From Flemingiibacterium sp045636145 (GTDB lineage: Bacteria > Bacillota > Clostridia > Oscillospirales > CAG-272), in the NCBI GenBank assembly GCA_045636145.1, contig JAZTWV010000010.1, forward strand, positions 1 to 51,573: a stretch of 51,573 bases of DNA, in the 5' to 3' direction. The first letter of the stretch is position 1. Every line of letters begins with the position of its first letter. The translations under genes were made by a program, and so were the position numbers. Below, piece after piece: positions 7,952 through 16,476 of the stretch. The notes under the pieces are model-generated. The model was not told the DNA's origin. It worked only from the letters and a program-made list of their open reading frames with translations, and made no database searches.

Positions 7952-9142
7952 ATGAATTACAGAATTTCAAAAAAAATGCAGGATCTTAAGCCGTCGGCTA
8001 TTCGTGAGATATTCAAGGCACTTTCCGACCCTACCATAATTTCATTTGCGGCAGGAAATCCTGCGCCCGAATCGTTCCCGGTGGAGGAGCTTGCTCGTCT
8101 CTCCGCTGACATATACGCAAAAGAGTCGGTGACTGCGCTCCAGTACGGAATCACCGAGGGTTATCCTGCACTGCGCCGTGACGTTGAAGCGCGCCTGTCG
8201 GACAGATTCAATATTTCAATGGAGGGACAGACCACCGTTATTACTTCCGGCGGTCAGCAGGGAATAGAGCTTCTTTGCAAGACCATGTGCGACGAGGGAG
8301 ACACGGTTATCTGCGAGAACCCCAGCTTTATCGGTGCGCTGAACGCTTTCCGCTCCCTTGGATGCAACACCGTTGGTGTTCCACTTGCGGAGGATGGCGG
8401 AATCGACCTCGAAAAGCTTGAGGATACTATGAAGGCTTGTCCGCGCGCCAAGATTCTTTATCTTATTCCCACATTCCAGAATCCTGCCGGAACCTGTATG
8501 CCTCTTGAAAAGCGCCGCGCGGTGCTTGAGCTTGCAAAGAAGTACAACATCGTTATTTTAGAGGACAACCCCTACGGTGAGCTTCGTTTTGCAGGTGAGG
8601 AGATTCCCACCATCAAATCCCTTGACAAGGATAATATAGTTGTTTATTCCGGCTCATACAGTAAGGTTTTGTCCGCAGGTATGCGAATCGGCTTTATATG
8701 CGGTCCCGAGGAGCTTATTACAAAGCTTGTTGTGGCAAAGCAGGTTGAGGATGTGCATACCAATCAGTTCTTCCAGATGCTCTGTCACCGTTACATAACC
8801 GAGTGCGACATCAACGCTCACATTGCAGGCATACGCAAGCTTTACAAGCACAAATGCGGACTCATGCTCTCCGAGCTTGACCGCGTAATGCCCCACTGCG
8901 TAAAATACACCCGTCCCGAGGGCGGTCTGTTTATCTGGTGCACGCTTCCCGACAGCATCGACCAGGGTGAATTTATTAAAAAGGCAATGGAAAAGAAGGT
9001 TGCCGTTGTACCGGGACAGGCGTTCAACTGTGACACCTCAGCCCCCTCTCAGTGCTTCAGACTCAATTACTCCACTCCGTCGGATGAGCAGATCATCACC
9101 GGTGTAGGATATCTTGCCGATGCCGTAAAGGCAATGCTCTAA
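7952..9142 (+). CDS. PLP-dependent class I/II aminotransferase
   Basis: A 396-residue fold-type I aminotransferase of the MocR/LysN (2-aminoadipate, aromatic or branched-chain) branch, without the N-terminal GntR helix-turn-helix. The PLP lysine lies in YSGSYSKVLSAGMRIGF (Lys about 238), and EDNPYGELRF and the C-terminal FRLNYS arginine motif are conserved. It would exchange amino groups between an amino acid and 2-oxoglutarate. An enzyme of this type could supply aromatic 2-oxoacids to the iorAB operon at 45-50 kb, but substrate specificity cannot be read from the sequence. Confidence 0.88.
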   Translation: MNYRISKKMQDLKPSAIREIFKALSDPTIISFAAGNPAPESFPVEELARLSADIYAKESVTALQYGITEGYPALRRDVEARLSDRFNISMEGQTTVITSGGQQGIELLCKTMCDEGDTVICENPSFIGALNAFRSLGCNTVGVPLAEDGGIDLEKLEDTMKACPRAKILYLIPTFQNPAGTCMPLEKRRAVLELAKKYNIVILEDNPYGELRFAGEEIPTIKSLDKDNIVVYSGSYSKVLSAGMRIGFICGPEELITKLVVAKQVEDVHTNQFFQMLCHRYITECDINAHIAGIRKLYKHKCGLMLSELDRVMPHCVKYTRPEGGLFIWCTLPDSIDQGEFIKKAMEKKVAVVPGQAFNCDTSAPSQCFRLNYSTPSDEQIITGVGYLADAVKAML

Positions 9143-9175
9143 ATAATACTAAACACAAATTAAGGAGCAAACATC

Positions 9176-10336
9176 ATGCAATCAACAGATTTAATATATC
9201 TGCTCACTGTTACTGTGCTTGCCGCGCTGGTGGCGTTTACTTCAACCCCGGCGGTAAGTGTGCTTGCTTATAAAATAGGTGCTATTGACGTGCCGAAGGA
9301 TAACCGCAGAATGCACAAGAAGCCAACTCCGAGAATCGGAGGTCTTGCCATATTCGCAGGATTCGTTATAGCATCCCTTGTGTTCTGCGAGCTTACTCCG
9401 GAGCTTATCTCCATCTACCTCGGCGGTCTTATCATCGTGGCAGTAGGCGTTATTGACGACGTGTTCCGAATAAACGCATGGGTCAAGCTTGCGGCGCAGA
9501 TTGTAGTGGCGCTGGTTGCCGTTTCACAGGGCATTGTTTTGGAGTATGTAAACCTTTTCGGAAACTACGTTCATTTCGGAATGCTTTCCATTCCGATAAC
9601 CGTTGTGTGGATAGTGGGACTTACAAATGCTATAAATCTCATCGACGGTCTTGACGGACTTGCCTGCGGAGTTTCTGCTATATGCTCCATATCACTCTTG
9701 CTTGTTATGCTTCTCAAGGGCGAGGTGGCATCGGCTATGATTACTGCCGCAGTGGTTGGCGCGTGCCTCGGATTTTTGCCCTTTAACACCAATCCCGCAA
9801 AAATATTCATGGGTGATACAGGAGCACTTTTCCTCGGATATACTATGGCTGTAATCTCCGTTTCCGGAGTGTTCAAGCTTCACACCGTAATTTCCTTTAT
9901 TATACCAATATCCATATTCGCAATGCCTCTGTTCGATACAACGTTTGCGTTTATACGCCGAATAGCCAAGGGAAGAAGCCCCTTTTCGCCGGACCGCAGT
10001 CATCTTCATCACAGACTTATAGATCTCGGGTTCAGTCAAAAGCAGTCCGTGGCGATACTCTATGCTATCTGTGCCATACTCGGCACCTCGGCAATAATGT
10101 TTACCGAGGAGAATTTCGGCAGGGCACTTATAATAATAGCGGTGGGTATTGCAATATTCCTTACCAATTTCTATTTCCTGCGCCACGCGAAGTCCCGTTC
10201 CCATATGGCAATAGAGCTTGGCGATCCGGTGGACAGCGATAATTACAAAAAACGCGAGGATAAGCTTGCCGCAGAGGAACTTTTGCAGTCCGCGGACGGG
10301 GAAGAGACGGATTCAGATGAAAAAAATGAGAAATAA
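9176..10336 (+). CDS. Polyprenyl-phosphate HexNAc-1-P transferase (WecA/TagO/MraY family)
   Basis: A 386-residue polytopic membrane enzyme with about ten transmembrane segments. It transfers a sugar-1-phosphate (probably GlcNAc-1-P) from UDP-sugar to undecaprenyl phosphate, the first step of teichoic-acid or surface-glycan synthesis. Signatures seen are RRMHKKPTPRIGG (about 41-53), IDGLDGLA (Asp-rich), FMGDTGALFLGY, and the cytoplasmic HLHHRL motif that separates WecA/TagO from MraY. The C-terminal ~50 residues are acidic and charged. It overlaps the next gene by 20 bp. The exact donor sugar is not determinable. Confidence 0.92.
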   Translation: MQSTDLIYLLTVTVLAALVAFTSTPAVSVLAYKIGAIDVPKDNRRMHKKPTPRIGGLAIFAGFVIASLVFCELTPELISIYLGGLIIVAVGVIDDVFRINAWVKLAAQIVVALVAVSQGIVLEYVNLFGNYVHFGMLSIPITVVWIVGLTNAINLIDGLDGLACGVSAICSISLLLVMLLKGEVASAMITAAVVGACLGFLPFNTNPAKIFMGDTGALFLGYTMAVISVSGVFKLHTVISFIIPISIFAMPLFDTTFAFIRRIAKGRSPFSPDRSHLHHRLIDLGFSQKQSVAILYAICAILGTSAIMFTEENFGRALIIIAVGIAIFLTNFYFLRHAKSRSHMAIELGDPVDSDNYKKREDKLAAEELLQSADGEETDSDEKNEK

Positions 10337-11222
10337 CCTTGAAAAAGAGAGCCGCAGTGCGGTTCTCGGCACAGTAATAATCGTTGTTGCCATGGTTGTT
10401 GTTTTCGGCGCGGTTTTTGCATGGATGTACTCCATGGATCTCCTGTTTTTGCCTGATTTCGCCGAGAAACTGCTTGGACTTTCCGATGACGACACCGATC
10501 CGTCTTGGAATCTCGGCGCACTGTCCGAAATCGTGAGGGACGGCAAAGGTGATAACGGTGAAGTGCTGACGTTTGATGTAACTTACGATAATCTGCGAGA
10601 AGCATTTCTCAGTGAAGAAGAATCGGACGGAATTTATATCTGTGCCGACATAAGCTACTATGATGGGGATGAAGCTTCAAAAAAACGGGTGCGCTTCTAT
10701 AAAAACGGCGACAGATTCCGCTCCGAAACATATTCGCTTGGTGACAGTGAGCTTCTTGAAACATTAAAGGTGGCGGACAGTGAGAATGTTAAAATCACTG
10801 ACAATGCCACAGGTGAGTCGAGGACTTTGGCGCGTTCACATGACATCTGTGCGGAAAACGAAGCGGGTATACCTTCTGTTGACAACCTCTTTTATGTAAT
10901 AGAATCTTTTCCGCCAAATCTCGGTGAGGATAATCCGGACGATGCAGTTATTCCACAAAACGGAATTGAAGACTACACAATAAAGCTTGTCCGCTATGGG
11001 GATTCAAACGTATACTACGCGGCATTCACATATACCGATCTCGGACTGCGTGAGGAATACTATGTGTCCCTTGATCACCGTATCATAATTTCATGTTATA
11101 CCACTAAAAACGGGCTGCCCGTTTATTCATATGAAACGGTGCGTGTATCTACGCAGTCCGAGGTCTGGTCGGAGGATGCGCTTTATACCATGACTGAGCC
11201 TTCAGAATCCGGTGAGGAATAA
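10317..11222 (+). CDS. Membrane-anchored protein, unknown function
   Basis: 301 residues; family not recognised. A short basic N-terminus and one transmembrane helix (about 15-37) precede a large acidic extracytoplasmic domain rich in Asp, Ser and Tyr. I chose the ATG at 10317, which has GGGGAAGAG upstream and overlaps the end of the glycosyltransferase gene by 20 bp; further upstream codons lie inside that gene. The overlap argues for coupled expression with the polyprenyl-phosphate transferase, hence a possible cell-envelope role (inference). Confidence 0.75.
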   Translation: MKKMRNNLEKESRSAVLGTVIIVVAMVVVFGAVFAWMYSMDLLFLPDFAEKLLGLSDDDTDPSWNLGALSEIVRDGKGDNGEVLTFDVTYDNLREAFLSEEESDGIYICADISYYDGDEASKKRVRFYKNGDRFRSETYSLGDSELLETLKVADSENVKITDNATGESRTLARSHDICAENEAGIPSVDNLFYVIESFPPNLGEDNPDDAVIPQNGIEDYTIKLVRYGDSNVYYAAFTYTDLGLREEYYVSLDHRIIISCYTTKNGLPVYSYETVRVSTQSEVWSEDALYTMTEPSESGEE

Positions 11223-11645
11223 GAAGGCAAGAATAAGTACCATTTCATCCTTGCTGTCTTTGCGATCACCGCTTCCGCTTTGCAGAAGCAAAAGGATAAG
11301 ACCGAGAAGAAGCAGATCATCAAATTCAAAGCCGCGCTCAAAACGTGAAAGCAAGCTCCGCAGCAGGCTTTCCCTTGGAGCGCCGCTTTCTTTAAGGTGG
11401 CTTTTTTGTGAGCCGGTATATAATGCTTCTTTCGAATGATCTGTTTCTGCTTTGGATTCGGATATGGATTCCACCTGTATTTTCGAATCTTTCGGAGCAT
11501 ACTCATAGAGGACAGCTTCTTCCACTGTACTCGGCGAAGCTGTTTTATCGGACGTGAATGCATTTCCTGCATAATTTGCCGGAATGTTGTATTCGTCGCG
11601 GCTAAAGTCTTGGGAATTGCTACGGCTGTAATTTCGTGCGTATAT
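11202..11645 (-). CDS. Unrecognised protein with non-standard start
   Basis: About 147 residues. A polar N-terminal half rich in Asn, Ser, Arg and Glu is followed by EFDDLLLLGLILLLLQ (membrane-active or amphipathic), a polar linker, and a second hydrophobic stretch at the C-terminus. The frame has no ATG. The first GTG (11525) has no ribosome-binding site, whereas coding-like sequence continues upstream to GGAGG (11655-11659). That site is 9 nt from an in-frame ATA (11643-11645) and 3 nt from an in-frame ATT (11649-11651). I therefore propose an ATA or ATT start. It follows the 132-residue gene by about 21 bp. The 3' end overlaps the end of the converging gene by 21 bp. Confidence 0.6.
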   Translation of the reverse strand: MYARNYSRSNSQDFSRDEYNIPANYAGNAFTSDKTASPSTVEEAVLYEYAPKDSKIQVESISESKAETDHSKEALYTGSQKSHLKESGAPRESLLRSLLSRFERGFEFDDLLLLGLILLLLQSGSGDRKDSKDEMVLILAFLFLTGF

Positions 11646-11666
11646 TTCAATCGACCTCCAAACTGC

Positions 11667-12065
11667 CTAAGAGCCTCCGCCCGAGATAAATCCGCCGGCT
11701 ATGTCGGCAAGCTTCATTGCTTTTACAAGCATATCAATTTTTTCGCCCCTATCATGGCTCATGTAGGGCTTCAGCGCATAGAGAAGATTGGTGCGCGGAT
11801 CGTTTTTTCTGTCGCTTTTCAGAATGCCGGCAATTGCAGGCAGTGCGGCTGAAAGATCAAAGCCGTCGGCAGATGGAGAAGCATCGTTTTTGGCTTCTTT
11901 TTGCGGTGGGGCTTCGCCCTCGCTCTCCTTTGGCGGTTCGGGAGAATCGCCCGACTGATTCATACCGCCCATAAGACTTCCGGCAATGCTCATTATTCGT
12001 GCCATGGCTTCGGGGTCTTCGAGAATACCGGACAATTGCTGTTTTAATGCATCATTTTCCGGCAT
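11667..12065 (-). CDS. Small unrecognised protein (132 residues)
   Basis: The protein begins MPENDALKQQL. It has a short helical region (about 1-35, with IMSIAGSLMGGM), a low-complexity acidic Pro/Glu/Ser linker (about 38-70), then a helical domain with LLYALKPYMSHDRGEKIDMLVKAM, a pattern I associate with uncharacterised clostridial proteins. It ends in a Gly-rich tail. The ATG at 12065 overlaps the 3' end of the preceding 86-residue gene by 14 bp. An earlier in-frame start lies wholly within that gene. It is the middle gene of a three-gene unit of unknown function. Confidence 0.72.
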   Translation of the reverse strand: MPENDALKQQLSGILEDPEAMARIMSIAGSLMGGMNQSGDSPEPPKESEGEAPPQKEAKNDASPSADGFDLSAALPAIAGILKSDRKNDPRTNLLYALKPYMSHDRGEKIDMLVKAMKLADIAGGFISGGGS

Positions 12066-12312
12066 TTGATCCACCGCCAAGCTTGTCGAGCATTGCAGAA
12101 ATCTTCTCTTCACCAATAATGCTTGCGGCATTTTTGATGTCGTCATCTGTTGCATTGGATAGACTTGCACGCACAAGTCTCAGGTTTGAAACAGCACTGT
12201 CGGCTGTACCTTGGTCTATACCTGCCGCCGCGGCAAGCGCAGTGATCGTTTTGGCGAGGGTAACGTCGTCAAGTGACAGAAGTCGGTCGAGAGAGGTTTT
12301 GTCAAGCTTCAT
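12052..12312 (-). CDS. Small unrecognised protein (86 residues)
   Basis: A soluble, probably all-helical protein (MKLDKTSLDRLLSLDDV...), rich in Ala, Leu and Asp, with no cysteine, ending in a Gly/Asn tail. It has a good ribosome-binding site (GAAAGGAGTAAG on the minus strand). It is the first of three small minus-strand genes coupled by overlap or short spacing. No family is recognised. It does not look like a toxin-antitoxin pair: three members, and no DNA-binding motif visible. Confidence 0.75.
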   Translation of the reverse strand: MKLDKTSLDRLLSLDDVTLAKTITALAAAAGIDQGTADSAVSNLRLVRASLSNATDDDIKNAASIIGEEKISAMLDKLGGGSNAGK

Positions 12313-12417
12313 TTAGACTTACTCCTTTCATGTATTCTATATTATTATATGTATATTAAAATTAAAGCGTGAATATGTGTGCCGCACATATCCCGCAAAA
12401 GTTCGGCAGAGGTGCTT

Positions 12418-12945
12418 ATGCGATATCTTGTTTTTTCCGATAGCCACGGAGCTTCGCGCAATATGATCGAAGTCACCAGGCGGTGTCAAAGCGACACCGA
12501 CGGAGTGATTTTCCTTGGAGATGTATGCTCTGATACAGAGCTTGTCCGTGAGCGTTTTCCCAATATTCCAATATATGCTGTGGCAGGGAACTGCGACCTG
12601 TCGTCAAAATACCTTACCCCGGAATATGCGGAGCAGATGCTTGAAGTTGACGGGGTACGTGTTCTCATGCTTCACGGTCATACAAGAAGCGTAAAATTTC
12701 ATCTCGGTGAGCTTGAAGCATACGCACGGCGTGTGGCGGCGGATGTTGTTCTGTTCGGGCATACTCACGAGAGATGCTGTAAATATACAAACACAAACGG
12801 TAAACCGCTGTATATCTTTAATCCGGGAAGCGCAGGACTTCCGAAGGACGGTCTGCCGCCGTCGTTTGGCGTGCTTAATATCGAAAACGGTCAGATATTG
12901 CTGTCACACGGCGACGTTCACATAAACAAGGGGGGACGCTCATGA
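12418..12945 (+). CDS. Metallophosphoesterase, YfcE/MJ0936 family
   Basis: A 175-residue calcineurin-like phosphodiesterase. The dinuclear-metal motifs are complete: FSDSHG (about 5-10), GDVCSD, GNCD, HGHT, and GHTHER near residue 115. Relatives cleave phosphodiester model substrates or cyclic nucleotides; the natural substrate is unknown. The ATG at 12418 follows AGAGGTG. An upstream GTG at 12379 has no site. The stop overlaps the ATG of the next gene (ATGA at 12942). Confidence 0.9.
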   Translation: MRYLVFSDSHGASRNMIEVTRRCQSDTDGVIFLGDVCSDTELVRERFPNIPIYAVAGNCDLSSKYLTPEYAEQMLEVDGVRVLMLHGHTRSVKFHLGELEAYARRVAADVVLFGHTHERCCKYTNTNGKPLYIFNPGSAGLPKDGLPPSFGVLNIENGQILLSHGDVHINKGGRS

Positions 12946-13442
12946 TATACACGCCGAGAAAGAGTAAGAAATCACAGTATTTGTCGGTACTGTTTATTGT
13001 AAGCGGATTTTCGGCAATGGCACTGTCTGCCATTATGCCAAGTCCGGGTGTTGTCCAAATTGTCTCCATGGTGCTTATCATAGCCGGAATCCAAATGCTT
13101 GTGCGCTTTTTTCTTACCGATTACAGGTATATAATCGACGACAAGGACGATGGAAGCGCTGACCTCATTGTATGCAGGCGGCAGGGGAAAAAGGACGTAA
13201 AGGTATGTCATGTGTCGCTGTCCTGCGTTACAGATATCTGCAAGCGGTCGGGAAAGCATCCCAACAAAGCCGACGCGCGGTATAACTATATGCAGAATCC
13301 TGCCGGAGAGGAGATATCGCTAACTTTCCTTGACGGAGAGCGGACCTGTGAGATAATCATTGAATGCGACGAGGATTTTGTGTCTGCCATAAAATCGCGG
13401 ACCTCCGTTTCCGGCGATGTGCAGACCAGATTTGCCATGTAA
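12942..13442 (+). CDS. Two-pass membrane protein, unknown function
   Basis: 166 residues. Two adjacent transmembrane helices at about 10-32 and 36-56 are followed by a cytoplasmic domain with a beta-rich, PH-like pattern (YRYIIDD, then ICKR) and many charged residues. No catalytic motif is seen. It is translationally coupled to the phosphodiesterase through an ATGA overlap. The function is unknown. Confidence 0.78.
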   Translation: MIYTPRKSKKSQYLSVLFIVSGFSAMALSAIMPSPGVVQIVSMVLIIAGIQMLVRFFLTDYRYIIDDKDDGSADLIVCRRQGKKDVKVCHVSLSCVTDICKRSGKHPNKADARYNYMQNPAGEEISLTFLDGERTCEIIIECDEDFVSAIKSRTSVSGDVQTRFAM

Positions 13443-13484
13443 GCCGGAATGCCTGAAATATTGCAAATTATATCTGCGCATTGA

Positions 13485-13514
13485 TTGACAATCAAAAATA
13501 ATTATGATATCATA
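13485..13514 (+). promoter_or_regulatory. Promoter with palindrome over the -10 box
   Basis: TTGACA (13485-13490), a 17-bp spacer, and TATCAT (13508-13513). A perfect 12-bp palindrome, TATGATATCATA (13503-13514), covers the -10 and could be an operator or chance in AT-rich DNA. It drives the M18 aminopeptidase gene. Confidence 0.65.
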
Positions 13515-13569
13515 TTCATGATACACAGTGAGTTTGACACGCAAAATTAAAATTTAAGAGGTGATTGTT

Positions 13570-14859
13570 ATGGAGCATACCAAGGCTTTGCTTGAATTTA
13601 TAAAAAACACGCCGTCCTGCTTTCACGCTGTGACAAATATCTGTGCGAATCTTTGCAGGGAAGGATATACCGAGCTTCATGAGGGCGAGATGTGGAATAT
13701 TATCCCCGGCGGAAAATATTATGTTACAAGAAACGGATCAAGTGTTGTGGCATTTTCCGTGCCGGAGAATGTCGGTACTCCCAAGTTTATGATAGCTGCG
13801 TCACACTCGGATTCGCCTTCCTTTAAGATAAAGGATACACCTGAGCTTGACGGTGGAATGTATACGCGCATAAATACCGAGCGGTACGGCGGAATGATAC
13901 TTGATTCCTGGCTTGACAGACCGCTGTCTGCGGCAGGACGCCTTCTTGTTCGCACCGCGGACGGTATTTCATCAAGGCTTGTAGATATCGACCGCGATAT
14001 TATGCTGATACCCCACGTTGCCATCCACATGGAAAATCCAAACAACGGTAAGACATACAATCCTGCGTCTGATATGATACCGCTTTTCGGAGACGGTGCC
14101 GCAAAGGGCAGCTTTATGAAGCTTGCGGCGGAGTCGGCAGGGGTCGATGCAGATGATATTGTGGCACACGAGCTGTTTTTGTACAACCGTCAGGCTCCCT
14201 CTTTATGGGGAGCAAACGGGGAATTTATATCCTCGCCCAAGCTTGACGACCTTGAATGTGCGTTTTCTTCGCTGTGTGCGCTCACATCGGCAAATCAGGG
14301 CAAAGCTGTAGCGGTAATGTTTGTTGCCGACAATGAGGAAGTGGGAAGCGGTACAAAGCAGGGCGCAGGCTCTACTTTCCTATACGATACTCTCTCACGT
14401 ATCTGCGACGCACTTGGCGGAGATATACGGATAGCGGCGGCGCAGTCTATGATGCTTTCCGCTGACAATGCCCATGCGGTGCATCCCAACAATCCGGGAC
14501 TTTCCGACCCCACACACCGCCCCGAGATGAACAAGGGCGTTGTTATCAAATACAATGCATCTCAGCTTTATACCACGGATGCCATTTCCTCGGCGGTTTT
14601 TCGTGAGATATGCAGAAGAGCCGATGTGCCCACACAGGTGTTTGCAAACCGCTCGGATATGAGAGGCGGATCGACTCTCGGAAACATCTCAAATGCACAG
14701 GTTTCAATGTCGGCGGTAGATATAGGACTTGCACAGCTTGCAATGCATTCATCCTATGAAACCGCAGGTGCACATGATGTGAAGCATATGATAAACGCCA
14801 TCAAGCATTTTTATGAAACAGAGCTTGTATGCCGCGGCGCAGATGTGAAAATAGTGTGA
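13570..14859 (+). CDS. M18 family aminopeptidase
   Basis: A 429-residue aspartyl-aminopeptidase-type cytosolic zinc peptidase (bacterial ApeB, eukaryotic DNPEP) that releases N-terminal residues, often acidic ones. Conserved elements are ASHSDSPSFKIK (zinc His and bridging Asp, about 79-90), VADNEEVGSGT with the catalytic and metal Glu residues (about 254-264), DNAHAVHPN, and the C-terminal SYETAGAHD. I chose the ATG at 13570 because AAGAGGTGA lies 5-6 nt before it; the GTG at 13561 is inside that site. It is followed at 13 bp by the DUF3737 gene. Confidence 0.93.
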   Translation: MEHTKALLEFIKNTPSCFHAVTNICANLCREGYTELHEGEMWNIIPGGKYYVTRNGSSVVAFSVPENVGTPKFMIAASHSDSPSFKIKDTPELDGGMYTRINTERYGGMILDSWLDRPLSAAGRLLVRTADGISSRLVDIDRDIMLIPHVAIHMENPNNGKTYNPASDMIPLFGDGAAKGSFMKLAAESAGVDADDIVAHELFLYNRQAPSLWGANGEFISSPKLDDLECAFSSLCALTSANQGKAVAVMFVADNEEVGSGTKQGAGSTFLYDTLSRICDALGGDIRIAAAQSMMLSADNAHAVHPNNPGLSDPTHRPEMNKGVVIKYNASQLYTTDAISSAVFREICRRADVPTQVFANRSDMRGGSTLGNISNAQVSMSAVDIGLAQLAMHSSYETAGAHDVKHMINAIKHFYETELVCRGADVKIV

Positions 14860-14872
14860 GTTGGGAGATAGT

Positions 14873-15712
14873 ATGAAGCTAATAGAAAATCAAAATTTTT
14901 CAAGTGAACGTGCGCTGTACGCGCTAAGTGATGCCCGTGTAAATAACTGCACATTCAGCGGTGCTGAGGATGGAGAATCCGCATTTAAGGAATCACGTGA
15001 TATTGAGGTATCAAACTGCACATTTGAGCTTCGGTATCCCTTTTGGCATACCGAAAAGTATCATATTACCGATTCCACGCTTACGGAGACCTGCCGTGCC
15101 TCACTTTGGTATGTCAAGGACGGCAGAATAGAGCGTGTGACGGTAAACGGTCCAAAGGCACTCCGTGAATGCGATTCTGTGGAGCTTTTTGAGACCACGG
15201 CACGCTCCGCCGAGTTCGGCTGGCGATGCCGCGGTGTGTCTGCCGAAAAGTGCACATTTGAATCGGAATACATATTCTTCGAATCGAGACAGATTCGGAT
15301 GAAGAACATAACACTTAAAGGAAAATATTCCTTTCAGTATGTGGAAAATCTTCATATCACGGATTCGGAGCTTGACACGAAGGATTCCTTCTGGCATGCA
15401 AAGAATGTGGTTGTAGAAAACTCCACGGTACGCGGTGAGTACCTCGGCTGGTATTCCGAGGGGCTTACAATGAGAAACTGCAAAATTATCGGAACACAGC
15501 CGTTCTGTTATTGCCGCGGACTTGTACTTGAAAACTGCGAGCTGATCGACTGCGATCTTGCCTTTGAATATTCCGAGGTCAACGCGGATGTCCGTGGGCA
15601 CATTGTTTCGGTTAAAAATCCGAGATCAGGCAGTATCTCGGCGGACTCCATCGGCGAGATCATACGCGGCGACGCGGTGTATGACTGTGACTGCCGCATT
15701 ATCGTGCGGTGA
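14873..15712 (+). CDS. DUF3737 family beta-helix protein
   Basis: 279 residues with a clear repeating pattern of about 20 residues (NCTF.., DSTLT.., NSTVR.., NCKII.., NCELID..), indicating a right-handed parallel beta-helix. This is the DUF3737 family, common in gut Firmicutes, with unknown function. No signal peptide is seen, so it is probably cytoplasmic. The ATG at 14873 follows GGGAGA; a TTG at 14861 lies inside that site. It is probably co-transcribed with the M18 aminopeptidase and ends at a strong bidirectional terminator. Confidence 0.85.
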   Translation: MKLIENQNFSSERALYALSDARVNNCTFSGAEDGESAFKESRDIEVSNCTFELRYPFWHTEKYHITDSTLTETCRASLWYVKDGRIERVTVNGPKALRECDSVELFETTARSAEFGWRCRGVSAEKCTFESEYIFFESRQIRMKNITLKGKYSFQYVENLHITDSELDTKDSFWHAKNVVVENSTVRGEYLGWYSEGLTMRNCKIIGTQPFCYCRGLVLENCELIDCDLAFEYSEVNADVRGHIVSVKNPRSGSISADSIGEIIRGDAVYDCDCRIIVR

Positions 15713-15721
15713 ATTATACAT

Positions 15722-15764
15722 AAAAAACTGCTCTTTGCGGATAATTTGCAAAGAGCAGTTTTTT
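15722..15764. terminator. Strong bidirectional terminator
   Basis: A perfect 17-bp inverted repeat (15722-15738 and 15748-15764) with A6 on the left arm and T6 on the right arm. It serves the DUF3737 gene on plus and the Mn-catalase-like gene on minus. Confidence 0.92.
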
Positions 15765-15765
15765 A

Positions 15766-16428
15766 TCACTTAAATGATGGAGCGTTTACTTCCTTGGTGG
15801 TGAATGCGTTGCCCTCAGGCTCGGACATACTGAAATACATATGGGCGGCGAGGGTAGTTCCGTAGTCCCGGTTTGAGCCGGTGTTCTGAACCTTGTTGAA
15901 CGCCTCGCGGAACAGGGCATTGTGAGCTTCCTCGCGCTCAAGGAGAAAATCAATGGTGGCGCGAACCTTTTTGTCGTTTATCTGACGGTGAAGATACTCA
16001 TATACCACCTTTGCGCGCTGTTCTGACGCAATATTGGCAAGCAGATCGGCGCAGAGATCGCCTGTTACGGTAACATAGTCGCCTGTGAACGAGTAACCGG
16101 AAGCATTGATAAGTCCGGGGTTGAGACCAAGCTGAACATGGGTCTGTATCTCTCCTGCAGGCACGGATGATGCATCAACATCGTGTCCGTTTAAAAGATT
16201 TATGGTCTGCGCGATCATTTCAAGGTGGGAAAGCTCCTCGGCGGCGATATCAAGAAAAAGATCCTTAATATCAGGGTCTTTTATGCGAAAACTCTGAGAC
16301 ATATACTGAAGAGCCGCTTTAAGCTCGCCGTTTGCGCCGCCAAGCTGCTCCTGGAGAAGTGCCGCATATTGCGGATTGGGCTTTTCAACCTCAACGGGTC
16401 TGAAAAGCATTTTTTCGTGTTTAAACAT
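15766..16428 (-). CDS. Manganese catalase / CotJC-like ferritin-fold protein
   Basis: A 220-residue protein of the manganese-catalase family, four-helix ferritin-like fold. Candidate dimanganese ligands are Glu35 (GGANGELKAAL), Glu65 and His68 (EELSHLEM), and the Glu and His of LEREEAHNALF (about 150-160). The length is nearer spore-coat CotJC (about 190) than full Mn catalases (270-300), so either a peroxide-detoxifying or a spore-coat role is possible. The start codon is preceded directly by a hairpin that contains the Shine-Dalgarno sequence. It lies downstream of the amidohydrolase gene but has its own candidate promoter. Confidence 0.87.
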   Translation of the reverse strand: MFKHEKMLFRPVEVEKPNPQYAALLQEQLGGANGELKAALQYMSQSFRIKDPDIKDLFLDIAAEELSHLEMIAQTINLLNGHDVDASSVPAGEIQTHVQLGLNPGLINASGYSFTGDYVTVTGDLCADLLANIASEQRAKVVYEYLHRQINDKKVRATIDFLLEREEAHNALFREAFNKVQNTGSNRDYGTTLAAHMYFSMSEPEGNAFTTKEVNAPSFK

Positions 16429-16460
16429 AACAAAAACCTCCCTTATCGGAGGTTATTGTT
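16429..16460 (-). promoter_or_regulatory. Hairpin masking the ribosome-binding site
   Basis: The arms 16429-16441 and 16448-16460 form a 13-bp stem with one mismatch and a 6-nt loop. The 3' arm in the mRNA carries GGGAGG, the ribosome-binding site of the Mn-catalase-like gene, and the stem ends right at the ATG (16428). Folding would block translation. The structure is seen directly; control by protein, temperature or metal is inference. Confidence 0.7.
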
Positions 16461-16476
16461 AGCAATTAAGTTGTAA

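Noticed and set aside
11183..11650. 155-codon minus-strand frame starting at a TTG near the GGAGG at 11655
   Set aside because: The start spacing is short (4 nt) and the translation is rich in Lys, Arg and Ala without hydrophobic pattern. The neighbouring frame (11202-11645) gives a more protein-like sequence, though I cannot exclude it completely.
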